DNA from: Talpa occidentalis
Lineage: Eukaryota; Chordata; Mammalia; Eulipotyphla; Talpidae
Assembly: GCF_014898055.3 (NCBI RefSeq)
Contig: NW_023600993.1
Coordinates: forward strand, 12,812,714-12,876,713
Reading direction: 5' to 3'
Length of the DNA: 64,000 nucleotides
The notes under the pieces are model-generated. The model was given only the letters and a program-made list of their open reading frames with translations. It was not told the origin of the DNA and did not search any database. Of the stretch, positions 1-10,314 are shown in pieces; position 1 is the stretch's first letter; every line of letters starts with the position of its first letter. A program made the translations under genes and the position numbers.

Positions 1-315
1 GACAAAGTTTTAAATGCGTCCTACCAGATCCGCAGATCTGGAATCCTAAATTGCGCTCTGAGAGCTGGCCGCGAGCCAGGAGCCCCGAATTTTAGACCCA
101 ACCTGGCTGCTTAACCCCACCCTCAGGTCCCAGCCACCCTCCCTTTGGTGGTGACGGGATTTGTCTTTCCCAATGTCTTGATGGCTTTGGTCTGGAGTGG
201 GGGTGGCGTCCACAAAGCCTGTAAGGGATTAGCTCAGGACATCCTTCCCCCCTAACAGTTACAGGGCAGGGAGAGGGGCAGCCCAAACCTGGGGACCACC
301 CTGTTACAAGGTTAC
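1..315 (-). other. DPH3: DPH3 intron 1 (partial)
   Basis: Non-coding sequence immediately downstream of the DPH3 exon 1 donor in transcript sense. No exon or recognisable repeat was seen. The remaining DPH3 exons, including the second half of the CSL zinc domain, are outside the window. Confidence 0.8.
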
Positions 316-423
316 CTTGGTGATGCAGAAGTTATCCCCACAGGGGCAGGGGTAGAAATACGCCTCCGCGTCCTCGTCATATTGGAAGTCCTCGATCTCT
401 ACCTCGTCGTGAAACACCGCCAT
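316..423 (-). CDS. DPH3: DPH3 coding exon 1 (partial gene, 5' coding end)
   Basis: DPH3 (KTI11/CSL-zinc-finger family) is a cytosolic metal protein of about 82 residues. It donates electrons to DPH1-DPH2 in the first step of diphthamide synthesis on EF2 and also supports Elongator-dependent tRNA modification. This exon encodes residues 1-36, starting [18 protein letters not shown] and ending NFCITK, then a GTAAC donor on the minus strand. The Cys-Pro-Cys-Gly motif at residues 26-29 supplies the first two metal ligands of the CSL domain; the second Cys pair must lie in the next exon, off the left edge. The start is the first ATG, in a strong context (GACAATGGC). One visible difference from my memory of the human protein is Cys at residue 33, where I recall Ser. 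The gene is divergent from OXNAD1 and shares its CpG-island promoter. Confidence 0.95.
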
Positions 424-537
424 TGTCGCTGGGGCCCTCAAAGGGCTGTCACCCCCTCAATCTCACACCACCTCAGCCCACCTCCTCATGCGCCGGCCAG
501 AGCCGGTCGCTCTCACCACGTCCCGGCGAAGGTGCGA

Positions 538-547
538 CCACTTCCGG
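538..547 (-). promoter_or_regulatory. ETS-family site at the DPH3 transcription start
   Basis: CCACTTCCGG on the plus strand reads CCGGAAGTGG in DPH3 sense, a full ETS core about 115 bp upstream of the DPH3 ATG. In human, the ETS/TCF site just upstream of the DPH3 start is known for recurrent UV-type mutations in skin cancers. This looks like its orthologue. Binding is inferred from the motif. Confidence 0.6.
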
Positions 548-657
548 CGCGTAGACAATGACGCAACGCTGGGGTCAGGGGTCAAATGGGTGACCGGGGA
601 GCGGTCGTCATGGAGATGGGTGAGTTAGGGGGCGGAGACACTGAAGCCGGTGCTCCC

Positions 658-731
658 ATTGGACGGAAGCGACCAATGGAATGTGGAGCCCGCACGCGCT
701 GTCGCTACGTCACGGCAAGGACACCGGAAGT
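658..731 (+). promoter_or_regulatory. CCAAT / CRE-like / ETS cluster, OXNAD1 side of the promoter
   Basis: Inverted CCAAT (ATTGG, 658-662), CCAAT (673-677), TACGTCAC (706-713) and CCGGAAGT (724-731) lie within 75 bp. Two oppositely oriented CCAAT boxes 10 bp apart, plus a CRE and an ETS site, is a common arrangement just upstream of a TATA-less start site. This favours OXNAD1 initiation just downstream. Confidence 0.55.
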
Positions 732-2084
732 TCTCGGGCGCCGGCGGTGGGTTTCGCCGGGTCTGACAGATCCGGGCGTGCGGCCGCGGCGCCGGGGCGC
801 TTAGAGCAGCGATGGCTGCGGGATCTTAACCAGACCTGGCTGGAGGCCGCGTGGGCTTAGGGAACAACAACCCCGCCCCCCACGCCTGCGAAAAAAGGGG
901 GACTCTGCTGCCCTTCCTGTGCGGCGGCGGGGAGCCGCTCGGCCACCTCGCACTCCCTCCCCGCCTCCCCAGTGGCCACGAAAGCGCCCCTGGAATTTTG
1001 ATTGACCGCGTGACCCTGCGCTCGGGGCGGCGCTTAGCCTGTAGTTCTGGCTGCACTTGGCTCTTCAGGTACCTGTCCTCCTCCTCCTCACTCCAGATTA
1101 TCTTTAAATGTCTTAATTTGTGTTGCTGACAGGACCAAAACCTGGAAGCAGAGATTGTGCCCTGGTTTCTCACAGTTGCCAGGCTTACTGCATTGTTAGC
1201 TACAGTCTGTGTATTTATTTAACAGTAACAGCATCATCCCCTTTTATTTAGTTTGCTGTGTGCATGTTACACTCAGTGTCGTTCTCCCATTACTCCCAGG
1301 AGTTTCCATGTTACTGCATTTTATTAGCCTTCAAATGGAGATACAGAGAGTTGGGTGGCTGCACACCTAGGAAATCACACGCCTAGGAAATGAAGAGCCA
1401 GTCTGACCCCAAAGCCCAGAACAATTTAATATTTACAGGAACCACAGATTTTTCTTTGTGAAAGGAAAGACGTCAGCACGCAGAGTTATTGCCATGGGGC
1501 TTCTGTATGCCTTGAAGTGAAATGCAAATAAAAGGTTATTTGTCTTGAGAGCAGTGTTGATGCCTGCTCTGGTCCAAGCTGATTCTATGGGGGTGTAACA
1601 ATACTATTCGCATTAAAGCAAGATGGAGTCAGAACTGAGCCCAGTTCTACAGATTCCAAGTCAAGTGCTCTTATAACCAGTGTCTCACTAGGTCCCCTTG
1701 CCAAATGTGAAAAACAGGAGTCCCCTTGCTTTGTCCATGTCACCTAGGAGTCTAAATCAACACAAGACATGATAGTTCTCTGAGTTTACTTGGTTTCTGT
1801 GCATTAATGATCACTGAGGTTTTCTTGGATTTTCTCTTTCACTTACATCATACACCTCACCCAATCGATCAGCCATAGAGCTGTAATCCCAAAAGGTATT
1901 CCATGTTCCTCTACTTCTGTCATTTCTGTGGCTGTTATTTTAGTCTAATCTCAGACTAGAACCTCCTAACTGGACATCCTACTTCAATTTTTGCCCCTTT
2001 ATGATCCATTTTTCACATAACAGCATGAGCAGCCCTTTAAAAATGCACATCAGGGCTGTTGCATGCATTCCAGATTTGGTTTCA

Positions 2085-2512
2085 TCAATAACCCACCGTC
2101 ATAGCCGAGAAGGCAACATTGCCGGAGGTGTAATGGACTTTAGTGTGTTGTACCGGAGGTGCTAAAGACAGCCCCCATCCTCTCTGGCATAGCACATGGA
2201 ATTCATGAAGCCATCAAAGCCTCAGGGCCAAGCCTCATGGAGTACTTGCATCCAACTCTGATGAGCCTGTGTATGTCCAATCAGTGGAGGCCTTTGTGCA
2301 GAACCAAATCAGCCTACTTAAGGCTGATAACCACCAGAAACTAGGGAATGGGTGGGAAATTGACAGGGAAGGGAAACCGGGTAAAGTCACTGGTTAGAGT
2401 TTTGTGGTAGTTCAGGATGATGGCAAAGAGTCTCAGACCAACGATGCCATTGAGGAGTACTGCACATCAAGAAATGAACCAATGACAAACTCTTGTTCCT
2501 TAAAAAAAGAAG
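2085..2512 (+). pseudogene. RPS12: RPS12 processed pseudogene
   Basis: An intronless copy of the 40S ribosomal protein S12 mRNA. It keeps part of the 5' UTR (AACCCACCGTC), recognisable blocks such as [25 protein letters not shown]-like, DREGKP and VVVQDDGKESQTNDAIEEY, the stop context AAGAAATGA (2469-2477) and an A-rich remnant at 2503-2510. The start ATG is ATA (2101-2103). There are frameshifting deletions near 2108 and 2120-2150 and several stops in the original frame, so it cannot make S12. It is an old L1-mediated retrocopy with no clear target-site duplication, inserted in sense within OXNAD1 intron 1. Confidence 0.9.
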
Positions 2513-2529
2513 AGTAAATTCATTCAAAC

Positions 2530-2990
2530 CATTCAGTTGCTTCCTATTGCGCTTAGAATATAATCTGTGACCTCGCCACACCACGTGTGTGGCTCTGCGT
2601 CACATCTGACCCCTCTCAGCTAACCCTCTCTGCTCATACTGGCTGCGCTTCCTGCACAAGCTGGCCTGTTCCTGTGACTGGACCTTGGCCCAAATGCTGT
2701 CCCTTAAAGTCTGCTTGACTGCTTTTCCTCCTCTTCAGGCCTCAGCCAGATGACTCTTGAGAGAGGACCTTCCTGATATTCCTTCCCAACCCCATGCATC
2801 TTACTTCCTTTTTCACACTCGTTGAAATCTATGTCCCTCTCCCTCATTCCCTGTTGACTGGTGTCTGTACCCCACACTGTAAGGAAAACGTTACAATGGC
2901 AGGGGACTTGGGTCTGCTGCTTTGTTGTGCCTCCTGAGCCACAAAATGCCTGATACCCCTGTCACTGCAAATAAATAGTGTACTGACTGA
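2530..2990 (+). repeat. LINE/L2 3' fragment
   Basis: It matches the general order of the L2 3' region: a CTTCCT...TCTGCTC block, 'CTTCAGGCCTCAG...' followed by 'GAGAGAGGACCTTCCTGA', and a tail ending in AATAAATAG before TGACTGA. It is highly diverged. Confidence 0.6.
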
Positions 2991-4582
2991 GCAGAAACCA
3001 GAATAGTTCCTCTTAAGCCTTAATCTAATCTGTGTTATACTCCTTAAATGGATGTGTCATTTTATATTTTTTTCTGTTTCAACAATATCATTTATTTTTT
3101 GAAGAGGTGAGCCCTGTGAGGACACAAACATTGATAGAATATTCTTTTCTGTATGGATTTAGAAATTACTTAAGACTGTAGTTACTTAAACTTACAGTAA
3201 ATATATGAAACCATTAGACTTTTTCTTTCTTTTAAATGAGAGTTGCTGAGTTTGTGTTTGTTTTAGTACCTTAGCGCTTTGGAAGGTACTTTGAACACAC
3301 TTTGATAAAAATGCCCTGCACTTACCAGTAGGTGTCACTCTTGATCATAGTTACGCTTCTTAGGAAATTTTAGAATTTTACAGAGAACAGCTTTTAAAAA
3401 TTAACATTTCTCTATTTTCCAGTTCAGTCAAGCAGTAGACCATTTAAAGAGCATAATCACTAAAAGATGTATTTTCTTCAAGGACAAGTTATTTTAGCAA
3501 TAGTTATCTAAAAACATTGAGCAGAACAGCGTTTCTGTATTTATTTTAACTGTATGTCACGCAAATTTTATCAGGGCACCTGGCCTTAAAGGATATGCAA
3601 CTGTATCATTCCAGTTGTTAGCCTGGTGTTTCAGGGGGTGGATCCTAAGTAGCAGGAGTTAATGTCAGGACAAGAAAGATGAAAACAGAAGCAGTAAGAG
3701 AAACAATCAAAATTGGAGACAGGAGAAAGACTGGAAAGTGAATCGTTAAAAGTTGACTTCGCTGTGAGGTGGTGTTATTATAACAGGCCTTCCCTTCTAC
3801 AGCTAAGATAGTTGAAATTGTTATAGTTTCCCAAGTAGTGTTCTTACATGTTGTCTCTGCCATTGCAGGAACTTTGTAAGACTTTCTGTGTGGGGTACAC
3901 TGTTCATGTTCCAATGGGTGTAGCCCAAGGTCTCAGTGTAACACCAGGACCAAAATAGTATGTGTCAGTCAGTCCACCTGCCATACATTAAAATCTCATG
4001 GACTCTAAGTTGCATTTTCTTTCGTTCAACAATCAATGAACCATTTCTGGTTTAGCACACTGAAAGGAGAGAAAAATTTCATAGTCTCGCCTGAGGTGAA
4101 AGAGCTTTTTTCATTTACTGAAGAGAAAAATAGCAAGTAGGTCCCTTAACCATAGTGATGCTGTGTATATGTTATACTTGGATAGAAAGTTATAAAACAA
4201 AACAGAACACAAAGATTTCCTCAATATTTCAAATTCTAAAAACTATTAGTCTATCAGGAAAAGTACTGATTTCTACCATTGCATTCACTCTGCCAACTTT
4301 TAAATATTTCTCTACCCCAAATGGCCACATTTAACATGCTATATTCCCATATCTGTCCTTTCCTTAGTTATCTTGAGAAGAAATAAAAATCTATGGGAAT
4401 ATTAATCTTTCTGAGCTCTCAAAGGCCCAGAATAAATTAATTATAATAAATTTATTGTTAGAAAAATATCCATGTCTTACTCCACAGTGACACAGCCCTT
4501 CATTTGGCAAATGTTGACTAAGAGTCCATTATGTGCAACTTTTCATGGAAATATTTTTACTTTCCTTTTTATGTTTCCCCAG

Positions 4583-4703
4583 GAAGTGCCATGGCCTGTG
4601 CTGCCATCGTGAATCCTGTGCTATTGAGAGGCTCTGTCGGTGCCGTCTGTTCTCACTCCCCTTGGGTGACACGTAGTGCTTGGCGCCACCTTTTTCTAAC
4701 CAG
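4583..4703 (+). CDS. OXNAD1: OXNAD1 first coding exon (8 nt 5' UTR + codons 1-37)
   Basis: The acceptor TTTCCCCAG ends at 4582 and the ATG is at 4591. The donor is ACCAG|GTGAGT, with the exon ending at 4703 in phase 2 (AG, completed by C of the next exon to give Ser38). It encodes the putative mitochondrial targeting peptide, which is the least conserved part of the protein. Confidence 0.9.
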
Positions 4704-7700
4704 GTGAGTCGTCGGTCCTCAGTGTCATTTGAGGTTGATTTGCGAAGAGGTGACGGGCTGATGGCGTGGGAGGCACGTCGCATTCCTGAGGACATTCCTT
4801 AATGGGGCGCTCAGCGGGGCATGCCATCAGCAGATCCCCAAGCTTTAGTTGGGTGGCGGCCATTTGTCTGGGATCCATATTGTATTTTGGGCAGCCATGC
4901 CATCGCAGGGGAAAGTAGGTGAATTATATTGTAGGAAGAGATTACGTAGTAACCTAATTTTACTTTCTGTTAAAGCATGGTGAAATCCAAAAGGAAAACT
5001 GACCACTTGGAGAGAACCGCCAATGTCGTTCGACAGGAGGTTTGTACCTTTGGGTTGCGGCAAGTTCTAGGCTGCATGGTCTGCACGGTTGGGACTGGTC
5101 TGCAGAGAAGTCGCTAGATGAGGAGCTTGGCCCTTTTGAAGGACGTCGTGGAATGTTTGATTTTGCTTTTTTGATTTTATTCAGACATTTAGCTTTAGTG
5201 TTATAAGTATATTTAAACTAATAGTAGGAAAAAACCATGTATTTCACACAGGAAGGATTATACATTTCTGTAAACACGGTCAGAAATTGTATTGCCACAT
5301 TCGTTTAATTTTTATTATGACTATAGTAGGATACATTTTCTTGCAAAAGAATATTTGACTCCTACTTTCAAGCTATTTCTATTGTCAGAAAATGGTTCTG
5401 GGACCAGGGGTGGTGTGTTTGTTGGAGTCAACTTTAAGTCATTGTTTTATGTTTTTTTGGGAAGTCTGTGGAAAATTAGTTCAGCATAATACATTTATGG
5501 GTGTTTGGGAAAATATGCCTTTCCCACTGGTGATACTCTGAAAATACTTTTTATTTTGATTTGTTCAATACACAAAACTGCTGGTTCTGTGGGAGATTTG
5601 TTAAGGTTTCTTTTTTTTTTTTTTAAGATTTATTTATTTATTTATACAAGCACTGGGTACAGTCAGAAGCACGGGAGGGTGAGAGAATTCACCAGAGCCA
5701 GAGCGGGGAGCAGAGCAGGCAGAAGGACCAAGGTACACTGCTAAGGAGAGCAGTGGGCGGCAGGAGAGGTCTGCGCGCCATGTGGGACCCTCCTCCAGTG
5801 GCCGGGGGGCAGCCGGGGATCGAACCAGCGCTGCAGAGGCTGCGGGCAGCTTCGCAACCCAGCGCTCAACCGCTGCGCTACCGGGGAGGCCCCTGTTAAG
5901 ATTTCTTTTTAAAAAGTAAAATGATTGTTTTGAAGAAAGAGTGGTTTATTCCACACTCTTCTGTTGTATTTTGATGCAAGTAGATTTACAGCAGTTTTGG
6001 TAATTCTGTAAAGGGCCAGATAGTGTTTTAGGCTTGCGGGGCCTTGCTATCTTAGTTCCAGATATAAAACTCTTTCTTTGTGACATGTGAAGACAGCCAC
6101 AGGCAGCACATGAACAAATCAGCATCGCTAGATCCAATAAAACATGCTTTACCAAAACACCCAGACTAATTCTGTGGATCATAGTTGCCAATCCCTGAGT
6201 CACTTCAGAATTGCTCAGAACAAAAAGCATTGGGACTTTGGGCCTTATTTTGAGCTAAGTTTAAGTACACTACACAGAAGTAGTGTTTTTGATGGAGAGT
6301 TGACAATTTTAATGCCCAGGAGCCAGAAGTCATAGGGGTAATTCTATCACAGGATTACCTTGGCAGAAGAATTTCCAACTCTGAGTCTCCTCCTCCTCCT
6401 CTCGGGTTTCTCATTTCAGCTCTTTGCCTAAAGGAACAACATCTGGGAGGAGGGAGATAAAGCGAAGTGATATCTGAGGCTACCCCACTGGTGTAAGGTC
6501 ATCAGGGGTTCACCCCAACCCTTCAGATGCAGCTCCTAGCCATAGAGCAGCAGCGCAACCTTGGACTTGTCAAAATGAACAGCACTACAGGTTGGGCTGT
6601 AACCAAACCACACCACCTTCCCCGTCCTCTACCATGCTTGCCTTTAATTTGAATAGCAAGTATCTTTTACAAAGCTCCCCACCTGTCATTTGTTCTTCAG
6701 TTCAAGTCTGAGAGGTAGCCTGAAGGTAGGAAGGCTCTGTATTGTACAAAAGAGGAGGCTGGCTGAACCTAGGCGTTAGCTTATGCTCCTTCAGGGCCCA
6801 AGGAAAGCTCCAGCCCAGGTCTGATTCCTGCTGCCCCTCCTGGAGTGGGTGAAGAACGGAGCACACCCCCACCCCGAAATGTCCCTTCCACATTAGGCAT
6901 CATGTTCCTGCCACAGAACTTGTTGAATGTTCGTATTATGATGTTAATGCCTCTTGGGGACTATAAATGTAACCAGCTTGTGGGCGGAGGAGGGTCATGC
7001 CGATGCCAGAAACAGCTCTGAATTGAATGACATTTGACAGTGTTCAAGTTCACATGTTTTTCTTAAGGATCAAAGAATAAGCAGTCTGGCTTAGAAATGT
7101 CAAGGAGATAAGAGTAGAAATATTGTAATGCAGTAACGGTTGTTCCGGCAAGGCTCAGATGACTTCATCGGCGAGGTCACTGCTTGGCCTCTGCAGAGGG
7201 TTGGCCCACTGAGTGAAATGGCCTCTAGCCAGCAATTGGATGGGAGAATTTGGTAGTGAAAAAATTCTTCCAATTACTGATTCTCAAGCATTTGTTTGGA
7301 AATGATGCCAGACACTGAAGGTCCTGGGATTACAGTCTTGAAAATGGTAAGTAAGGTTCTTGCCCTCAGTCTGGAAGGGACTCCTATCAGGAGACACTGG
7401 CTTTCCACACCTAATTGATTTTAGAAAAGCCACTAACTATTTTTCAGCTATGCTAGTTTGCTTCTTGTAGAAGCCCGTGCATGATCTTACAAATGCCTTA
7501 TGTATGTTGTTACCTTAAGGGTTCAGTAGCGCGTGTGTGCGTGCATGCGTGTGTGTGCATGTGTGTGTGTGCGTGTGTGTGCGTCTTCCCATATCATCAA
7601 GCAGTTCTCCGACACTGGCTGGGTATCCTACAGTTCTACTCAGTTCTGACACTGTCTGCCCTGAGAGCATCAGGTCCCACAGTAAGGCTTAAGCTGTCAC

Positions 7701-10275
7701 CCAAGACTCCTCTACCCCCCATCTCCAGCTTTCAGTCTCAAGTCTACTTGTCACCGTGCTTCTGACCAACCAGCTATGAATCTGGAGTTCTCAAGACCCT
7801 CCTCCTGAGTCCAATAAGTTTGCTAGAGCAGCTTACAGAATTCAGAGAAACATTTTACTTACTAGATCACTGGGTGCAACTGAGGAAAAGCCAGATGGTA
7901 GAGACACACAGGGGAGGTCTGGGAAAAAGGCACAGAGCTCTGCTACTCACCGAGCACCCCAGTGTCCTCAAATCTCCATGCATTCACCAACGTGGAAGCT
8001 CCTGGAACCATCCTTCTGGGTTGCTAGAGGCGCTCCACCACACAGGCCTGCTTGCTTGTCGGCTGGCAGTTGATTCAACCTGCATCCCTTCTCTTCCTGA
8101 AATTCTGGGGATGGACCAACCAATCACATGGTTGGTGCCCCCGGTGACCTGCCCCCTCCTTTTGGGGGTTGAATAATTTAGTGGATGTCGATGGTAGCGT
8201 GTGTTGGCTAAGGTGGAGAAGAACAGGTTCGGGGGAGGGGAATAACGAAGTCAATTTTGGAGAAGTCTGAGGTGTGAGGGTGGGTGGGAGATGGAACCGC
8301 AGATGAAACAAGATGAGCTACGAGTTTTGTCAAGTTTAATCAGCTGTTGAACCTGGGTCATGGGTACATGAGAATTCATTATGCTATTTTTACTACTTTT
8401 GTGTATATTTGAAATGTTCCCCAAACATGAAAAGGAAGAAGCGGGAGAACACAAAGAGTTCTGTGTTAAATGGATATATGAATTTGGGAATAAAAAGTTT
8501 AAGCTGTGCTGGAAATAAAAAGTTTCAGCCGTGCAGAGATATCGTTACTGCTTTCCTCACTTAGGAGGTGCCAAGAGTTTCAAAAGCAAGATAGAGGGTA
8601 AAGAAGGAGGGGCCAGGACTGAGCTCTGGGATGAGTCCATATTTAGAGGTTCAGCAGAAGTGGGGGGTGGATGGCGGGGGTTCAGCAGAGGAGAGGGAGT
8701 GAGCAGTGAGGCGGGGGGGGGCATCAGTGTCTTGAAGTCCTGAGTTACAGGAGTCACTGTCCTGCTGAATTCTGCCGTGAGGACATCACTGGGCTTATCA
8801 GAGACCAGCTTTAGCACCTTGCTCAGGGAGAACAGAAGGCAGGAAAGCAGACGAGGACCACACATAACTCATGAACTATTTTTACGTGAATGGGAGTAGA
8901 GAAAGGGGTGATGATCGCTGGATTAAGGGAGAGGCTTGTTTCGCGTTTGATTTGAGAAGCCGCGAAGCACAGAGGGCAGGTGTCGGGAATCAAATCACTG
9001 CTTTGCCACTTAGAGGCTGCGGGGCCTCAGTTTTCTCATGAAACACCTGCCTTCTAGGGTTGTTGTGAAGATTGATTGAATTAATGTATGTAAAGTAATG
9101 CATGGTGAGCACTATATATAGGTGTTTGCTGCTGCTCTTCCAACGTGAGACGGGATAGCCAAGCACTCACCTGTGTTCCCCCGCAGAGGGGGAGAGAGGG
9201 ATGATGGCTGAGAGAAGGTGCTTCGTGAAGTAAAGACAGGAAAGGGCACAGAGGAGATTCAGCCCAGGTGGGCCTTGCTTGCCAGGATGTAGACTTGACA
9301 GGCTACGTCACTGGAGAAGTAAAATTTTATAGTTGACAGGATTTTGTGGTCCTTCCTTGTCAGTAAATCATTTCAGTAAAACCAGTTTCATTTAGTCAAA
9401 TTCCTCCTCAGCAGGTTGGTGTTCTGCGCAATTTAAATGTCTCTGGTGTCTCTGGGTGTCCTCATGTGTGAAATAACGTGCTGTTCCTGACAATGACTAA
9501 GTTGTCCTTCAACTCTGAAATCCTCTGCCCTAACTTTATTTTTGTTTCAAGTCATCTCTCATCCTAGCTTTGTTTAAATTGTAAGCCAGCTAATGAATGA
9601 ATGGGCGTGAACAGACACAGCCAGCAGCCAGGTTTCCCAAAGAAAGACCTGCTTCCGGAATAGAAATTTTTGCAGAAGTAACATCAAAATATCCCACATA
9701 AAACCAGCTCTTAAAAATCAGTATGATGGAATTTCCTCTTAGATGCTGACTCCGTCAAAGCATTAAAAATATGAGCTAGTAAAAGTTGGCAAATGTATTG
9801 TTATTTTATTGAACAGTAGAAGAGTCTAAATGTTATTTTATGGAAAACTTCATTTCCTGCCATGTGTTTTAACTTAGGACATGGCTAGTTGAGGTTTCAG
9901 TTGGGAAATCTTTTGATCCATTAAGTATAAGAGCAAGTACAAATGTAAAACATAGTTTCTCCATCATGTTCTGCTTATTCAATAAAAGTAAAGAAAGAAT
10001 GGCCTATAACAAGGGCCATGATTACAGATCTTAATTATGTGAAACTAGCTTCAGAATAAAACAAAGATGCAGCCTTCAAAAAGATTTTGCTAATGTTTTT
10101 AATCCACTTTGCTAGAGATCTTTGTGTGGTGTACATTATTTGTATTAAATAAAATGGAGTGGTGAGAGGGAGGCATATCTTTGCAAACCACTCATTCTGC
10201 AGGGTACTCTGTTTCCCAGTTCTGGCAGTGTTGCCCGTGTTATCAGGACTAGTAGCAAGAGGTGTGTGTGTCTGC

Positions 10276-10314
<39 letters not shown>

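Larger units (their letters stand above)
424..1060. promoter_or_regulatory. CpG-island divergent promoter, DPH3 (minus) and OXNAD1 (plus)
   Basis: GC-rich, CpG-dense stretch lying between the DPH3 start codon and OXNAD1 intron 1. No TATA box was seen. Visible elements are an ETS core on the minus strand (538-547), a CRE/ATF-like TGACGCAA (559-566), an inverted CCAAT (658-662), a direct CCAAT (673-677), a CRE-like TACGTCAC (706-713) and a second ETS core CCGGAAGT (724-731). This is the usual composition of a housekeeping bidirectional promoter. By analogy with human, the DPH3 start site should be near 530-536 and the OXNAD1 start site near 700-760. Neither is proven by sequence alone. Confidence 0.8.
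1069..4582 (+). other. OXNAD1: OXNAD1 5' intron (exon 1 boundary unresolved)
   Basis: The non-coding first exon must splice to the acceptor at 4582. Two candidate donors are visible: GG|GTGAGT at 620 (strong consensus, close to the DPH3 start site) and CAG|GTACCT at 1069 (weaker). Contents: MIR-like remnants near 1230-1450, the RPS12 processed pseudogene (2085-2512), an L2 fragment (2530-2990), then about 1.6 kb of AT-rich sequence without a recognised element. Confidence 0.6.

Noticed and set aside
586..804. 72-residue plus-strand open frame in the promoter
   Set aside because: It is GC-rich CpG-island sequence without coding similarity. It overlaps the promoter motifs and a splice-donor candidate.
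3645..3914. 89-residue minus-strand open frame with a hydrophobic C-terminus
   Set aside because: No recognisable family, no promoter or splice context, AT-rich intronic DNA. The hydrophobic run can arise by chance from a purine-rich plus strand.
5611..5893. tRNA-like head suggesting a true tRNA gene
   Set aside because: It lacks a complete cloverleaf and is followed by a 200-bp unrelated body, an A-rich tail and target duplications, so it is a SINE.
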